A program made the position numbers and the translations under genes. Below, piece by piece: positions 51,445 to 60,078 of a stretch of DNA of 64,000 nucleotides. The first letter of the stretch is position 1, and the number at the start of each line of letters is the position of its first letter. Origin of the DNA: Solirubrobacter taibaiensis (lineage in GTDB: Bacteria > Actinomycetota > Thermoleophilia > Solirubrobacterales > Solirubrobacteraceae); contig JAPDDQ010000008.1 in assembly GCA_027587225.1 (NCBI GenBank), positions 1 through 64,000 on the forward strand, read 5' to 3'. The notes beneath the pieces are model-generated. The model had not been told where the DNA came from. It saw nothing but the letters and a program-made list of their open reading frames with translations, and searched no databases.

Positions 51445-53496
51445 ATGCGCCGCACGCACGTAGCTTCGCCGCAGGAACGCCCCGAGGAGCGCCGGCCGCA
51501 GCCGCCCGTCGCCCAGCCGCACGCGCTCCTGGCCCTTCAGCGGTCGGCCGGCAACCAGGCCGTCACACGCATGCTGGCCCGCCAGGGCGGCGACAAGAAG
51601 AAAGGCCAGCCCAAGCCGCAGGGCAAGGTCATGACGATGTCCGAGCTGCTCAAGCGCGAGGGCGCGGGCGGCAGCGCGAAGACGACCAAGACCGCCCAGA
51701 ACGTCTCGGGCAACGTCGTGACCCTCACCGAGGTGATGGAGGCCGAGGAGCCCTCCCAGACCGCGAGCAAGCCGCCCGACTCGTCCGCGCCCGCGCCGCT
51801 CACCGCCGAGGACGTCACGCCGGAGCTGATCGACGCCTACCGCGAGGACATGGAGAGCGGCAACGCGTGGGGCGGCGACGCCGAGATCGCGCAGCTCGCC
51901 GAGGCGGGCGACGCGACCGTGCACGTGATCCACCAGAGCGACGACGGCTTCTACATGTTCACCATCGGCAGCGGGGCCCACCACATCTACCTGCTGCACA
52001 ACGGCACCCACTACGACGCGGTGATCGTCGAGGGCGACAGCTTCCGGATCGTGCGGATCGCGCGCAACGGCTCCTGCCTGTTCCTGGCGTTCTGGAAGGC
52101 GCTCACCGGCCAGGACGCCGACGACGAGATCCTGCAGCTGCTGCGCAAGTACGTGTCGCTCGGCCTGACCGACGAGCAGATCATCAACACGCTCGTCAGC
52201 GGCAACCTGACCGGCATGGGCCCGCAGGTGGCGGCGATGCTCTCGACGATGTCGCCCGCGCCCGAGCCGCTCCCCGCGGTCCAGACGCCGCCGATCGAAG
52301 TGCGCCGCGAGCAGGCCGCGCACGCCGCCGAGGAGCGCCTGGGAATACCGCACCCGCAGGTCGTCACCCCACCGATCGAGGTCCGCCGCGAGCAGGCCGC
52401 CGCGGCCGCCGAGCGGCGGCGCACGCAGCCGCAGGTGATCGACGATCGGCCGCCGGCGAAGCTCGACATGACCAACCCGATCGAGACCCAGCGCGACCAG
52501 CGCGCCTCGGCCGCCGAGCGGCGGCTCGGGATCGTCCGGCCCGAGCCCAAGCAACCGACCCCCGAGGAGCGCCGCCGCCAGGCCGCCGCGGCGATGGACA
52601 AGCGGCTCGGGACCGCGCCGCCGCCGCTTCCCCAGCTCGCGCCGCCGCCCACCGTCACCGGTGCGCACGCGGACGCGCTGGCCGACTTCCGCCGGGCCAA
52701 GGAGCAGGCATTCGCCGAGTACGCCAAGTCGCAGCCGCAGCCGCTCCCGCAGCTGTTGCCCCAGCCCACCGTCACCGGCGCCCACGCCGACGCGCTCAAG
52801 GACTACCGGGCCGCGCAGCAGGCGACGCTGATCGCCTACGGCAACCGCCCGAAGTCCAACCCGGCGCCCGCCGTGGTCGCCCCGCCCGTCGTGCCGCCCG
52901 CCGTGGCCGCTCCGGCGCCCGTCGTCTTCGACGCGGCCGCGGCCGCGGCCATCGTCGCCGACCAGCCGCCCCAGCCCGGCCAGAAGTTCGAGCAGTACCT
53001 GGCGACGCTCGACGACGACGCGCTGGAAGCCGCCAACTACGACTACAGCTCGGCGCACGTCGCGCTGATCCGCCAGGCGTTCAACGCCCACCACGAACGA
53101 GCGGCACGCGAGGCGGCCGAGCGGGAGGCGAACTTCGATCCCGAGGACGCCAGCACGTGGACGCTCAACGCGGTCCAGTTCTTCAACGGCGTCACGGAGG
53201 GCGCGGTGCTGACCGCGGTCGACGGCGCCGCCGTGCTGGCCGCGATCGCCAACGGCACGGTGCGCGTGAACAAGAAGGGCGGCCACACCGAGATCAGCGT
53301 CAATCAGGGATTCCACTGCCACCTGCAGACGGCCTCGTGGGGCCTGGCGGTGATCTTCATCCTCGAGGACGACTTCACCGTCACCCCGTGGGTGTTCGAC
53401 ATCGCCTACAGCCGGTCGGACAACAAGTACAACTGGGAGAACGGGGGCCGCAAGCAGTACGACTCCAATGCCCGCCAGCCGCGCAAGCGCGGTTAG
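51445..53496 (+). CDS. Large effector-like protein with permuted OTU-protease-like domain
   Basis: 683 residues; GGGAGGA lies 7 nt before ATG 51445. Residues 28-45 (ALLALQRSAGNQAVTRML) are the LQRxAGNxAV motif found at the N-terminus of many actinobacterial injection-system-associated and polymorphic-toxin proteins. Residues ~127-240 look like an OTU cysteine protease with its halves swapped: first NAWGGDAEIAQLAEAGDATV and IYLLHNGTHYDAV (normally the C-terminal half, His189), then DSFRIVRIARNGSCLFLAFW (normally the N-terminal half, Cys211). Four ~26-residue IEVRREQAA-type repeats (about 280-390) and two ~38-residue TVTGAHADAL repeats follow, then a ~170-residue C-terminal domain with HTEISVNQGFHCHLQTASWG. 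No secretion-system genes are nearby. Confidence 0.75.
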   Translation: MRRTHVASPQERPEERRPQPPVAQPHALLALQRSAGNQAVTRMLARQGGDKKKGQPKPQGKVMTMSELLKREGAGGSAKTTKTAQNVSGNVVTLTEVMEAEEPSQTASKPPDSSAPAPLTAEDVTPELIDAYREDMESGNAWGGDAEIAQLAEAGDATVHVIHQSDDGFYMFTIGSGAHHIYLLHNGTHYDAVIVEGDSFRIVRIARNGSCLFLAFWKALTGQDADDEILQLLRKYVSLGLTDEQIINTLVSGNLTGMGPQVAAMLSTMSPAPEPLPAVQTPPIEVRREQAAHAAEERLGIPHPQVVTPPIEVRREQAAAAAERRRTQPQVIDDRPPAKLDMTNPIETQRDQRASAAERRLGIVRPEPKQPTPEERRRQAAAAMDKRLGTAPPPLPQLAPPPTVTGAHADALADFRRAKEQAFAEYAKSQPQPLPQLLPQPTVTGAHADALKDYRAAQQATLIAYGNRPKSNPAPAVVAPPVVPPAVAAPAPVVFDAAAAAAIVADQPPQPGQKFEQYLATLDDDALEAANYDYSSAHVALIRQAFNAHHERAAREAAEREANFDPEDASTWTLNAVQFFNGVTEGAVLTAVDGAAVLAAIANGTVRVNKKGGHTEISVNQGFHCHLQTASWGLAVIFILEDDFTVTPWVFDIAYSRSDNKYNWENGGRKQYDSNARQPRKRG

Positions 53497-53500
53497 GCCT

Positions 53501-53608
53501 TCACGCGGCCGCGGGCGCCTCCGCCATGAACTGCTGGCGCGTGCACAGGTGGTCAGCGACACCCGCGGCGAGATCGATGATGTGCGTGGGGTGTCTTCTG
53601 AGCGTCAC
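53501..53608 (-). pseudogene. Short 3' gene remnant
   Basis: A 35-codon frame (GTG 53608) encodes HPTHIIDLAAGVADHLCTRQ and ends MAEAPAAA. It looks like the genuine C-terminus of a larger protein; an in-frame TAG lies a few codons upstream. Either a gene stub or a very small gene. Confidence 0.3.
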
Positions 53609-54238
53609 ACGTTCAGGCTCGACCTATCGCGCCGCCACGGGCTGCTCGCTCTCCCTGTCCATCACGGCAGCTCGCCGCCGAAACTCGCAGGCGAAGCGTG
53701 GATCGACGCCGAGGGCCGCCTGCGCCGCGTGAATTCTCAGCCAGCGACATACGTATGGCGGCCGCGCTGGCCAGTCGCGCGGCCCACGGCACCGGGCACG
53801 CGAACGCTCGCGCCATGGAACTTCTGCATCGGCGCAGACCCAGGCATGGCGGCAGCTGCGTCGCCTACGCCGCGACCATCAGGCGCCGTTGCCGCTCACG
53901 TGACCACAACGAGCACGGCGGTTGGCGAAGCTCGCGTCTGTGACGCCATCGCGCGTCGCAGGCGCTGAGGGTTGAGCGGATCGATCGAGGAACGGTGGTT
54001 TTCGACGGTTGCACGTATCCGTGGGCCTCGATGTGCCCGGCTGGCTACGCCGCTACGCGTTCAACAAGCACGCCGCCACAGCGCGCGATCTAGTCGCCGC
54101 AGGAGGCGAGCGTCGTGCGACCGCAAGCCGTCACGACGACCGTTGAAGTGGCGCATCTCGTCCGGTGCGGCGCGCCGTCCATTCCGTCGGGGATCACTGC
54201 CGTTGCGCCCCAGTGCCTGTGAGCGGCGCGCGCTTTGT
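53609..54238. other. Gene-free stretch
   Basis: No coding region was recognised between the stub at 53608 and the DUF899 operators. A weak copy of the 56-64 kb intergenic repeat lies at 53990-54016. Confidence 0.4.
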
Positions 54239-54287
54239 GTAACCCAGAGGTTGCTTCTCGTCGGAGATTGTGTAACCCTAAGGTTAC
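54239..54287 (+). promoter_or_regulatory. Tandem operators upstream of DUF899 gene
   Basis: Two copies of the same inverted repeat, GTAACC-N4-GGTTGC (54239-54254) and GTAACC-N4-GGTTAC (54272-54287), have centres 33 bp apart, about three helical turns. The second is perfect. They end 23 bp before the ATG, so a repressor or MerR/ArsR-like regulator probably binds both. The regulator gene is not in view. Confidence 0.6.
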
Positions 54288-54310
54288 GCAACGATTTGAG
54301 GAGATCCACG

Positions 54311-55042
54311 ATGAAGGCCCCGCCGATCGTGACGCCCCAGGAGTGGGAGGCCGCGCGCCTCGAGCTGCTGGTAGAGGAGAAGCAGCTGACCCGTGCCCGT
54401 GACGCGCTCGCCGCCAAGCGCCGGCGGATGCCGTGGCTGGCGCTGGAGAAGACGTACCGCTTCGAGGGCCCGGACGGGCCGGCAAGCTTGCTCGACCTCT
54501 TCGCCGGTCGCCGCCAGCTCATCGTCTACCGAGCCTTCTTCGAGCCCGGCGTGCACGGCTGGCCCGAGCATGCCTGCGTGGGTTGCTCGAACGTGGCCGA
54601 CCAGGTCGCCCATCCCGCCCACCTGAATGCGCGCGACACGACGCTGGTGTTTGTATCGCGCGCTCCCCAGGCCGACATCGAGCGGGTGAAAGCGCGGATG
54701 GGCTGGCAGCACATTCCGTGGTTCACGCTCACCGACGACTTCGACGCGGATTTCGACGTCGACGAGTGGCACGGCACCAACGCCTTCATCCGCGACGGCG
54801 AGCGGATCTTCCGCACCTACCTCATCAACAACCGCGGCGACGAGACGATGGGCAGCACGTGGAGCTACCTGGACATCACGGCGCTCGGGCGCCAGGAGCA
54901 ATGGGAGGACTCACCCGAGGGCTACCCGCAGTCCCCGACATACGTCTGGCAGAGCTGGCACGACGCCTACGCGGACACCGCCCAGCCGTCCGACGAGTGG
55001 TTGGAGCAGGTCGAACGCGGTGTGGCCGCGTTCGACGGCTGA
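54311..55042 (+). CDS. DUF899 family thioredoxin-like protein
   Basis: A 243-residue protein. Helical N-terminus (TPQEWEAARLELLVEEKQLTRARDALAAKRRRMPW), then a thioredoxin-like fold: LLDLFAGRRQLIVYRAFFEPG, EHACVGCSNVADQV (CVGC redox-type motif), LVFVSRAP, MGWQHIPWFTL and a C-terminal YLDITALGRQEQWEDSPEGYPQ. These are the hallmarks of DUF899. Members are often co-regulated with stress or demethylase-like genes, but activity is unproven. GAGGAG lies 7 nt before ATG 54311; two operators lie just upstream. Confidence 0.9.
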   Translation: MKAPPIVTPQEWEAARLELLVEEKQLTRARDALAAKRRRMPWLALEKTYRFEGPDGPASLLDLFAGRRQLIVYRAFFEPGVHGWPEHACVGCSNVADQVAHPAHLNARDTTLVFVSRAPQADIERVKARMGWQHIPWFTLTDDFDADFDVDEWHGTNAFIRDGERIFRTYLINNRGDETMGSTWSYLDITALGRQEQWEDSPEGYPQSPTYVWQSWHDAYADTAQPSDEWLEQVERGVAAFDG

Positions 55043-55158
55043 ACCTCGCGTACCGAGCATCCGCAGCTCGGTCCTGACCGGGCCGACGGGCAGCACGACC
55101 GGTGCGAGCGTTCCGCGCCAGCCGGCCTCGATGCCCTCTGACTGCACGTGTGCCCGTA

Positions 55159-55330
55159 TCAGCTCGCGTCGCGAGGGAGTTCGCCGAGGAGTCCCGCGGC
55201 GCGGGTCAGCAACTCGTTGTAGCGTGTGGCACCGATGTCTCGCAGCGCCTGCGCTGCAACGTCGATGAAGTCCTGGTCGAGGTTGAAGTACGCCTGCAAC
55301 GCTTTCCGACGATTGCGCCCATCGGCTAGG
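55159..55330 (-). pseudogene. Remnant resembling the C-terminus of a DMP19/DUF4375-like protein
   Basis: In the minus strand, KALQAYFNLDQDFIDVAAQALRD, IGATRYNELLTRAAGLLGELP ends at a TGA at 55159. The pattern 'Q-YF-N...A-ALR-IGA' resembles DUF4375. No start codon or N-terminal half is found upstream, so it looks like a leftover fragment. Confidence 0.35.
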
Positions 55331-55576
55331 AATGCTGTGGGAGGGCGGGCTTCACCCCGAAGGGACGACGCGCGGTCACCCGAGTGTCACCGACCGTGAC
55401 TGGGCTACCCGAGGTACGGAGGATGGTCGTGGTCGGCCGGCCCATCGCAGGAATGTTCGAGGTCAGCATCCGCGGGGCGCCGTCACGGCCGCCGCGGTGC
55501 CCGATGCAATCGCATCTCGTGGGCGGTTGGTGGTGGACGCAGCCGACGCCGAGTCCTGCATGCCCGTCGGTGTGAG

Positions 55577-56116
55577 GTGAGCAACGTGCCAAGGTCCGCG
55601 TCCGACGGCGTGACCTCATCCGTGCGCGGGCCACGGTCATGGCTGGACCGCGTGCTGGACTCGTCGGGCAGCGTGTACGGGATCATCCTCGCGAGTTCGC
55701 TCATCGCCGCGCTCAGCTATAAGGAACGCGGCGACGCCTGGGTGATGATCGGCGCGCTGGTCGCGAGCGAGGTCGTGTTCGCTCTTGCACACGCGCTCTC
55801 GGCCCTGCTCGGCGGCGGCCGTGTCCGGGGCGCCCTGCCAGGGTGGGCCGAAGTCCGCGGAGCCCTGCGGTATGAGGGACCCGTCCTGCAAGCTGCATGG
55901 CCGACGGTCGGCCTTTTGCTGGTTGCGGCGGTCGGGGTCGTCGGCGTGGATATCGCGGTCAACCTTGCGCTGGCTGTCAACGCGGCGCTTCTCTTCGTCT
56001 GGGGACTCACCGTCGCCCGTCAGCAAGGTCTTAAGCCTCCGGTGGCGCTCGGGGTGGGCGCGCTGTGCTGCGGCTTAGGTGTGGCGATCGTTGCGTTGAA
56101 GATCGCGCTGCACTGA
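55577..56116 (+). CDS. Integral membrane protein
   Basis: A 179-residue protein from GTG 55577. A polar N-terminus is followed by about five hydrophobic helices (SVYGIILASSLIAALSY, WVMIGALVASEVVFALAHALSALL, AWPTVGLLLVAAVGVVGVDIAV, LAVNAALLFVWGLTVA, GVGALCCGLGVAIVALKIA). Family unknown. The 2-helix / gap / 3-helix pattern resembles small actinobacterial membrane proteins. Confidence 0.65.
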   Translation: MSNVPRSASDGVTSSVRGPRSWLDRVLDSSGSVYGIILASSLIAALSYKERGDAWVMIGALVASEVVFALAHALSALLGGGRVRGALPGWAEVRGALRYEGPVLQAAWPTVGLLLVAAVGVVGVDIAVNLALAVNAALLFVWGLTVARQQGLKPPVALGVGALCCGLGVAIVALKIALH

Positions 56117-56154
56117 GACGCGCCACACGGACGGAAGCAAGCCCTTCCCGGGGC

Positions 56155-56183
56155 GAAGTAGCGCAATTCGACGGAAGAGCGCG
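56155..56183 (+). repeat. Intergenic repeat, copy A
   Basis: GAAGTAGCGCAATTCGACGG followed by GAGCGCG; a member of the ~28-bp family whose core is TTCGACGA. Confidence 0.6.
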
Positions 56184-56261
56184 TTCTGTGCTCCGCATGA
56201 CGTCATCGAGCATCCGTCGATTCTTCGGGACGACCCGCGACCGAGCAGCAATACTGACTGA

Positions 56262-56648
56262 ATGCTTCGCTACGGCATCGCGTGGATCGCCCTGGCTTTC
56301 CTCGTACTTTCGTGCTTTGCGCCGTGGGTCACAGTGACCACTCACACGAACGCGATCGAGCATCACGGCGCGTTTGAGGAAGCGTTCTACGGCGGGACGT
56401 ACTTGCTCGGGCTCGCGGGACTCGCAGCGATCGGGTTGCTCGCTCGCCGGCCAGTGCTGGCGGTGACGTGCGCGGCGCTTGCGTGCCTGATGGCGGCGCT
56501 CATGATCTACGAAGCGCCGGGAACGATGCTGCAGTTCGGCTGGATGGCGGAATTGGCGTGGGGCGCATTCCTCGCCTTCGCGAGTTCTCTTGCGCTCGCC
56601 ATCGCCGCGAGCCGAGCACCGAGGCGCGCTCACGCGACGCACGTCTAA
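56262..56648 (+). CDS. Small integral membrane protein
   Basis: 128 residues with four predicted helices (IAWIALAFLVLSCFAPWVTV, GTYLLGLAGLAAIGLLA, VLAVTCAALACLMAALMIY, LAWGAFLAFASSLALAIAA). The CFAPW after the first helix is common in small DUF-type membrane proteins. Family not fixed. Confidence 0.65.
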   Translation: MLRYGIAWIALAFLVLSCFAPWVTVTTHTNAIEHHGAFEEAFYGGTYLLGLAGLAAIGLLARRPVLAVTCAALACLMAALMIYEAPGTMLQFGWMAELAWGAFLAFASSLALAIAASRAPRRAHATHV

Positions 56649-56746
56649 GCGCGGGCGACGATTGTCCGCGGCAGGGACCTGTGCGACGAAGGATCCCTTT
56701 CGACGAAAGCGTGCTTCCAGTTGGCACCGTCTGCCAGCGACAGCCG

Positions 56747-57364
56747 TCACATCGACAGCCTGGCGAGCGCCGCGCGGATCGGTTGCGGAGCCACGCCGTA
56801 CACCTCGGTGAGGCTGTGGTCACCGCGATCGGTCATCGCGATCGTGACCTGGGTCGGCGTGAGCAGCTTGTTGCGCATCAGGAACTCGGCGAACTCGGAC
56901 ATCCTGCGCCGGAGCACCAGTTGGTCGGGCTTGCGCTCTGCGATCTCGTAACCGCCTTGACGAAACATCGGGACGATGTGCTCCATGATCTGCGCTCCCG
57001 CGTGACGCGGGTTCGCCGGCCCCCGCCATTGGATCGAGAACGGCAGGTCACCTGCCATGGACGGCCGGCAACCAAGCGATGGTTGCGGGCGCGACCACCG
57101 AATCGCCCCGGGCGGAGGCGGCGACGGACCGTAGGCTGGTGGCGTATGGACCTGTGGCGGATAGTTCGGCGGGGGTGGAGGCGGGATCGCTTCGACCGGG
57201 AGATCGTCGACGAGCGTGGCGAGTTCTCCGCGGGTCGTCGCCGCATAGGCGGCCTCGGAGCGTCGTTCCAGTTCGTCCACGGTCAGCCGCCCGTCGGCCG
57301 CCGCTTCGCCGAGCAAGCGAACTACGCGCTCACGCTCCGTGTCTGATGCCCGCGTGCGATCCAT
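56747..57364 (-). CDS. DUF1707 domain protein
   Basis: A 205-residue protein starting MDRTRASDTERERVVRLLGE, AAADGRLTVDELERRSEAAY, AATTRGELATLVDDLP. This is the DUF1707 (SHOCT-like) N-terminal domain of actinobacteria. A proline-rich linker (PPPPPPNYPPQVHTPP) follows, then a ~90-residue C-terminal domain (HAGAQIMEHIVPMFRQGGYEIAERKPDQLVLRRR) of unknown fold. No membrane helix. The role of DUF1707 is unknown. Confidence 0.85.
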   Translation of the reverse strand: MDRTRASDTERERVVRLLGEAAADGRLTVDELERRSEAAYAATTRGELATLVDDLPVEAIPPPPPPNYPPQVHTPPAYGPSPPPPGAIRWSRPQPSLGCRPSMAGDLPFSIQWRGPANPRHAGAQIMEHIVPMFRQGGYEIAERKPDQLVLRRRMSEFAEFLMRNKLLTPTQVTIAMTDRGDHSLTEVYGVAPQPIRAALARLSM

Positions 57365-57456
57365 CGCACTGACCACGGTACGAGCTGCATCCCGACGCGG
57401 CCACCCGCACCGCACCGACGATTTCGCTATCGCGGCAGCGCTAGTACCGTCAGGCG

Positions 57457-57882
57457 ATGGATTCGGCGGGTGCGCTGTCAGTCGCAGTTCGGAACTGCAT
57501 CAACACCCGGGAACACCCGCGCATCGAGGTGCGTGAGAAGGCGCTTGCCGACGTCAGGGTTCTGCTCGAAGGCATCGTGAGGGACGGGCTCAGCGACCGA
57601 GCGTTGGCTGCGAGTTTGGACGGGCTGGCCGCGCGCAACGTGACTTGTGACTGGGCAGACGCCCTTCACCTCGTCGGCGTTCTTTGGACGCTCGGGCTCC
57701 CTCGTGCCGAAGGCTGGGTGTTGCCGGTGAAGGCCAACCTCTCATTGCAACCCGAGGCCGTCTCGATCGTGCGAGTCGCGAGCCGATGCTCGTTGATGGA
57801 AAACCCGCGCAGCGAGCGCGGCTTCCAGCGTGCCTGGGCGAGAGTCGCCTGGCACGAGACCATCGAGCTCCGTCTCGGGTAG
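57457..57882 (+). CDS. Hypothetical protein
   Basis: A 141-residue soluble protein (VREKALADVRVLLEGIVRDGLSDRALAASLDGL, CDWADALHLVGVLWTLGLPRAEGWVLP). Helical, neutral composition; family unknown. Stands alone between two divergent or convergent neighbours. Confidence 0.55.
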   Translation: MDSAGALSVAVRNCINTREHPRIEVREKALADVRVLLEGIVRDGLSDRALAASLDGLAARNVTCDWADALHLVGVLWTLGLPRAEGWVLPVKANLSLQPEAVSIVRVASRCSLMENPRSERGFQRAWARVAWHETIELRLG

Positions 57883-57926
57883 CGCACGCTCGTAGCCGCG
57901 ACTGGGGCGCGCGGCGGCGACGTCAC

Positions 57927-57955
57927 GAAGTGGCGTTTTTGGACGCTTTCGTCGC
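57927..57955 (+). repeat. Intergenic repeat, copy B
   Basis: GAAGTGGCGTTTTTGGACGC then TTTCGTCGC; a divergent member of the family. Confidence 0.45.
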
Positions 57956-58029
57956 TTTGCGGGCGCCTTCACTGGGAGTCGGCCGCTGCTGCCTGCAGGC
58001 GAAAGCGATAGCGGGTAGTGGCGCTCTCG

Positions 58030-58236
58030 CTACACAGAGGGCACATCCTGAACCGCGCGAACCGCGGTGAGCCAGTCGCTCCACATGGCCGGGTCGGCCG
58101 GTCCACTGTCGCGAGTGAGATCCGGATTCAGTGAGCCGAGGAGGTTCCCGATTTCGTCGGGCCGCCCGTTGCGCTCCCAGTAGTCAGAGAGGAAACGGAA
58201 CATCGCGGCGAAGGCCTGCTGCTCGGTCAACGGCAT
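58030..58236 (-). CDS. Small hypothetical protein
   Basis: A 68-residue protein, MPLTEQQAFAAMFRFLSDYW followed by RNGRPDEIGNLLGSLNP and WLTAVRAVQ. The helix-loop-helix look and the aromatic/Trp pattern suggest a real small cytoplasmic protein. Family unknown. Confidence 0.55.
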   Translation of the reverse strand: MPLTEQQAFAAMFRFLSDYWERNGRPDEIGNLLGSLNPDLTRDSGPADPAMWSDWLTAVRAVQDVPSV

Positions 58237-58281
58237 GGCCGCGAGACTACGCGGACCGACTGCTGAGTTGAGGCAGAAGCG

Positions 58282-58310
58282 AAAGTAGCTCTATTCGACG
58301 ATCTCGCCTG
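58282..58310 (+). repeat. Intergenic repeat, copy C
   Basis: A 25-nt core (58283-58307, beginning AAGTAGCTCTATTCGACG) is identical to the copy at 61243-61267. Confidence 0.75.
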
Positions 58311-58406
58311 CCCGCCGACTCGCCGTGAGCGCTCGACACGTGACCGATTGCGCAAGTCGCGCCAGTCCGGTCAAGATGCTCGTGTGATCAATGAGGAGAG
58401 CGTTCG

Positions 58407-58592
58407 ATGAAGCGCCGAGGACGCGCGGAACGGGTGGTCTTGTGGCTGTCGACTGTCCTCGTGCTCGCCGCCGTGGGTGCAAGCTTGATGGAGGTCGACG
58501 GGACCATCGTCATGCTGCTGGTCGCTTCGGCGCTGATCGCGTTGGTCGTCGATGCGGTCTTCTTCGTTGTCGGGCTGAGGAGCGACACTTAG
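58407..58592 (+). CDS. Small two-helix membrane protein
   Basis: 61 residues. A basic start (MKRRGRAERVV) then two hydrophobic helices (LWLSTVLVLAAVGASLM, TIVMLLVASALIALVVDAVFFVV). A typical small membrane protein with no further clue. Confidence 0.55.
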   Translation: MKRRGRAERVVLWLSTVLVLAAVGASLMEVDGTIVMLLVASALIALVVDAVFFVVGLRSDT

Positions 58593-58831
58593 CCCGAGAG
58601 TCGGCAGAGGTTCGAACTCGCCGTGGCCGGGCACGAGAGTCTCCGGGCGGCTGGCTCCCCCTCGTCGCGGTCGAGAATGGCGCTCGGCTCAGACCACCCT
58701 TGCCGGCCGTAGCTGAGGGCATCGTTGGTCACTCGTCAGGGGGAAGGGAACCTTTCGACGCAACCATCAAGAGGCGTGGCAGCGCCCGTAATCGGCGCCG
58801 CGCTCCTTGTGTTCGCGCTGTTTGAGTTGTG

Positions 58832-59146
58832 ATGGCAGATCAACCGGAACATATTCAGACCGAGGACTGGACTCGGCAGTTTGAGGAGCGCTTTGAGGAA
58901 GAGCTCTCGCGTGGCACATCCCGCGGGCGAGCGGCCCTCGTGGCTTTCCTGGAGGTCGCCGCGACCAACTTCGACGACCGATCCGGGAGCGAAGCGGTGC
59001 TTTTCGACGTAAACAGCCTCACCGGGACCAAGCTGGTAGGGGCCCGAGCGGCGGGAAGCCCTGTAGCCGACGCCCGATCTGCGCGCGCGTGGCAGGAGTG
59101 CGGCCGACGCCGCGCACGCGAGCGTGAGATCTGCAGGCCGGGCTGA
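58832..59146 (+). CDS. Small acidic hypothetical protein
   Basis: A 104-residue frame from ATG 58832. The first 50 residues (MADQPEHIQTEDWTRQFEERFEEELSRGTSRGRAALVAFLEV) look coding and helical. The second half overlaps a weak copy of the intergenic repeat (58991-59020) and turns arginine-rich, so the natural end may have been lost. Confidence 0.45.
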   Translation: MADQPEHIQTEDWTRQFEERFEEELSRGTSRGRAALVAFLEVAATNFDDRSGSEAVLFDVNSLTGTKLVGARAAGSPVADARSARAWQECGRRRAREREICRPG

Positions 59147-59451
59147 GAATCTGATCGCGCACCAGGCGGGGAATCACCGCCTCTTGCTGGCCGCCAGGCA
59201 ACGCCCGGACGTCGCCTCACGCCCTCTGGTCTCGGCGGCAGGCCTGATTCGCGCCGGGGTGACGACGAAGCCGGCGGCGTCGGATGGAGGTCGGTCCTAG
59301 GTGGTTCCCTCGGCCTAGCCGGCAGCGGCGCGCCTCTTCGCCGGCTTCCGCCGACCCCGGCACTGTCCGCGGTGGTCGCAAGCCGGACGTCGATCGCTCT
59401 TGAAGTCGGCGCAGGGGTAGGGCGAGCGTATCCACAACGAGAGGAACCCAG
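59147..59451. other. Gene-free stretch before DUF892 gene
   Basis: No gene seen. It must hold the promoter of the ferritin-like gene; the run around 59403-59425 (GAAGTCGGCGCAGGGGTAGG) does not give a confident -35/-10 pair. Confidence 0.3.
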
Positions 59452-59958
59452 ATGTTCGAGAAGCTCAATAGCCCCGAAGAGATCTTTTCGTGGAAGCTCG
59501 GCGCCGCGCTGAGCATGGAGAACACCGTCCTCGATTCGTTGCAGGACATGCAGAAGGAGACCAACCGCGACGAAATCCGCACCCTGCTCGCCCAGCACGA
59601 GCAGGAAACTCGCCAGCACATCGCCAACATCGAGCGGTCGTTCGAGCTCTTGGGCGAAGAGGTCGACGACAGCCCGTGTCCGGCGATGCAGGGCATCGCC
59701 AAGGAGGGCAAGGCGACGCTGAAGAAGATCGATAACTCGATCGTTGACGCGGGCATCCTGTCGGGCGCGATCGAGACCGAGCACCACGAGATCGCCGTCT
59801 ACGAGATCCTCGTCACCAATGCCGAGGCGCGCGGCGCCGCCGAGGTCGCGACACTGATGCGCGAGAACCTCGAGTCCGAGCAGCGCACCCTCGATGCGGT
59901 CAAATCGCTCGCCGAGCGAATCGCCAAGGGCGAGGGCTACGCCGTCGCGGTCGCGTAA
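59452..59958 (+). CDS. DUF892 (YciE/YciF) ferritin-like protein
   Basis: A 168-residue all-helical protein: MFEKLNSPEEIFSWKLGAAL, LLAQHEQETRQHIANIERSF, SGAIETEHHEIAVYEIL, ESEQRTLDAVKSLAERIAKG. The E...HExE and ExxHxE pairs (around residues 50-60 and 110-116) are the di-iron positions of the YciF/DUF892 ferritin-like family, associated with stress response. AGAGGAA precedes the ATG. A hairpin lies 45 bp after the stop. Confidence 0.85.
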   Translation: MFEKLNSPEEIFSWKLGAALSMENTVLDSLQDMQKETNRDEIRTLLAQHEQETRQHIANIERSFELLGEEVDDSPCPAMQGIAKEGKATLKKIDNSIVDAGILSGAIETEHHEIAVYEILVTNAEARGAAEVATLMRENLESEQRTLDAVKSLAERIAKGEGYAVAVA

Positions 59959-60002
59959 CGCTCCCGGGGCAACGCTTCCGCAGCCAGGCCCGGGCGGGCC
60001 CA

Positions 60003-60026
60003 CCCGCCTCTCCTGCGAGGGGCGGG
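60003..60026 (+). terminator. Hairpin terminator after DUF892 gene
   Basis: A 10-bp stem (60003-60012 with 60017-60026) and a 4-nt loop, followed by no U run. Confidence 0.5.
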
Positions 60027-60078
60027 CCCGGCTGGAAGCTACAGGCGACGCCCGCCAGTTGTCGTTGCGCGTGAGTGT

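Noticed and set aside
55296..55320. Further copy of the 56-64 kb intergenic repeat
   Set aside because: Falls inside the coding-looking DUF4375-like stub and matches only partly; probably chance.
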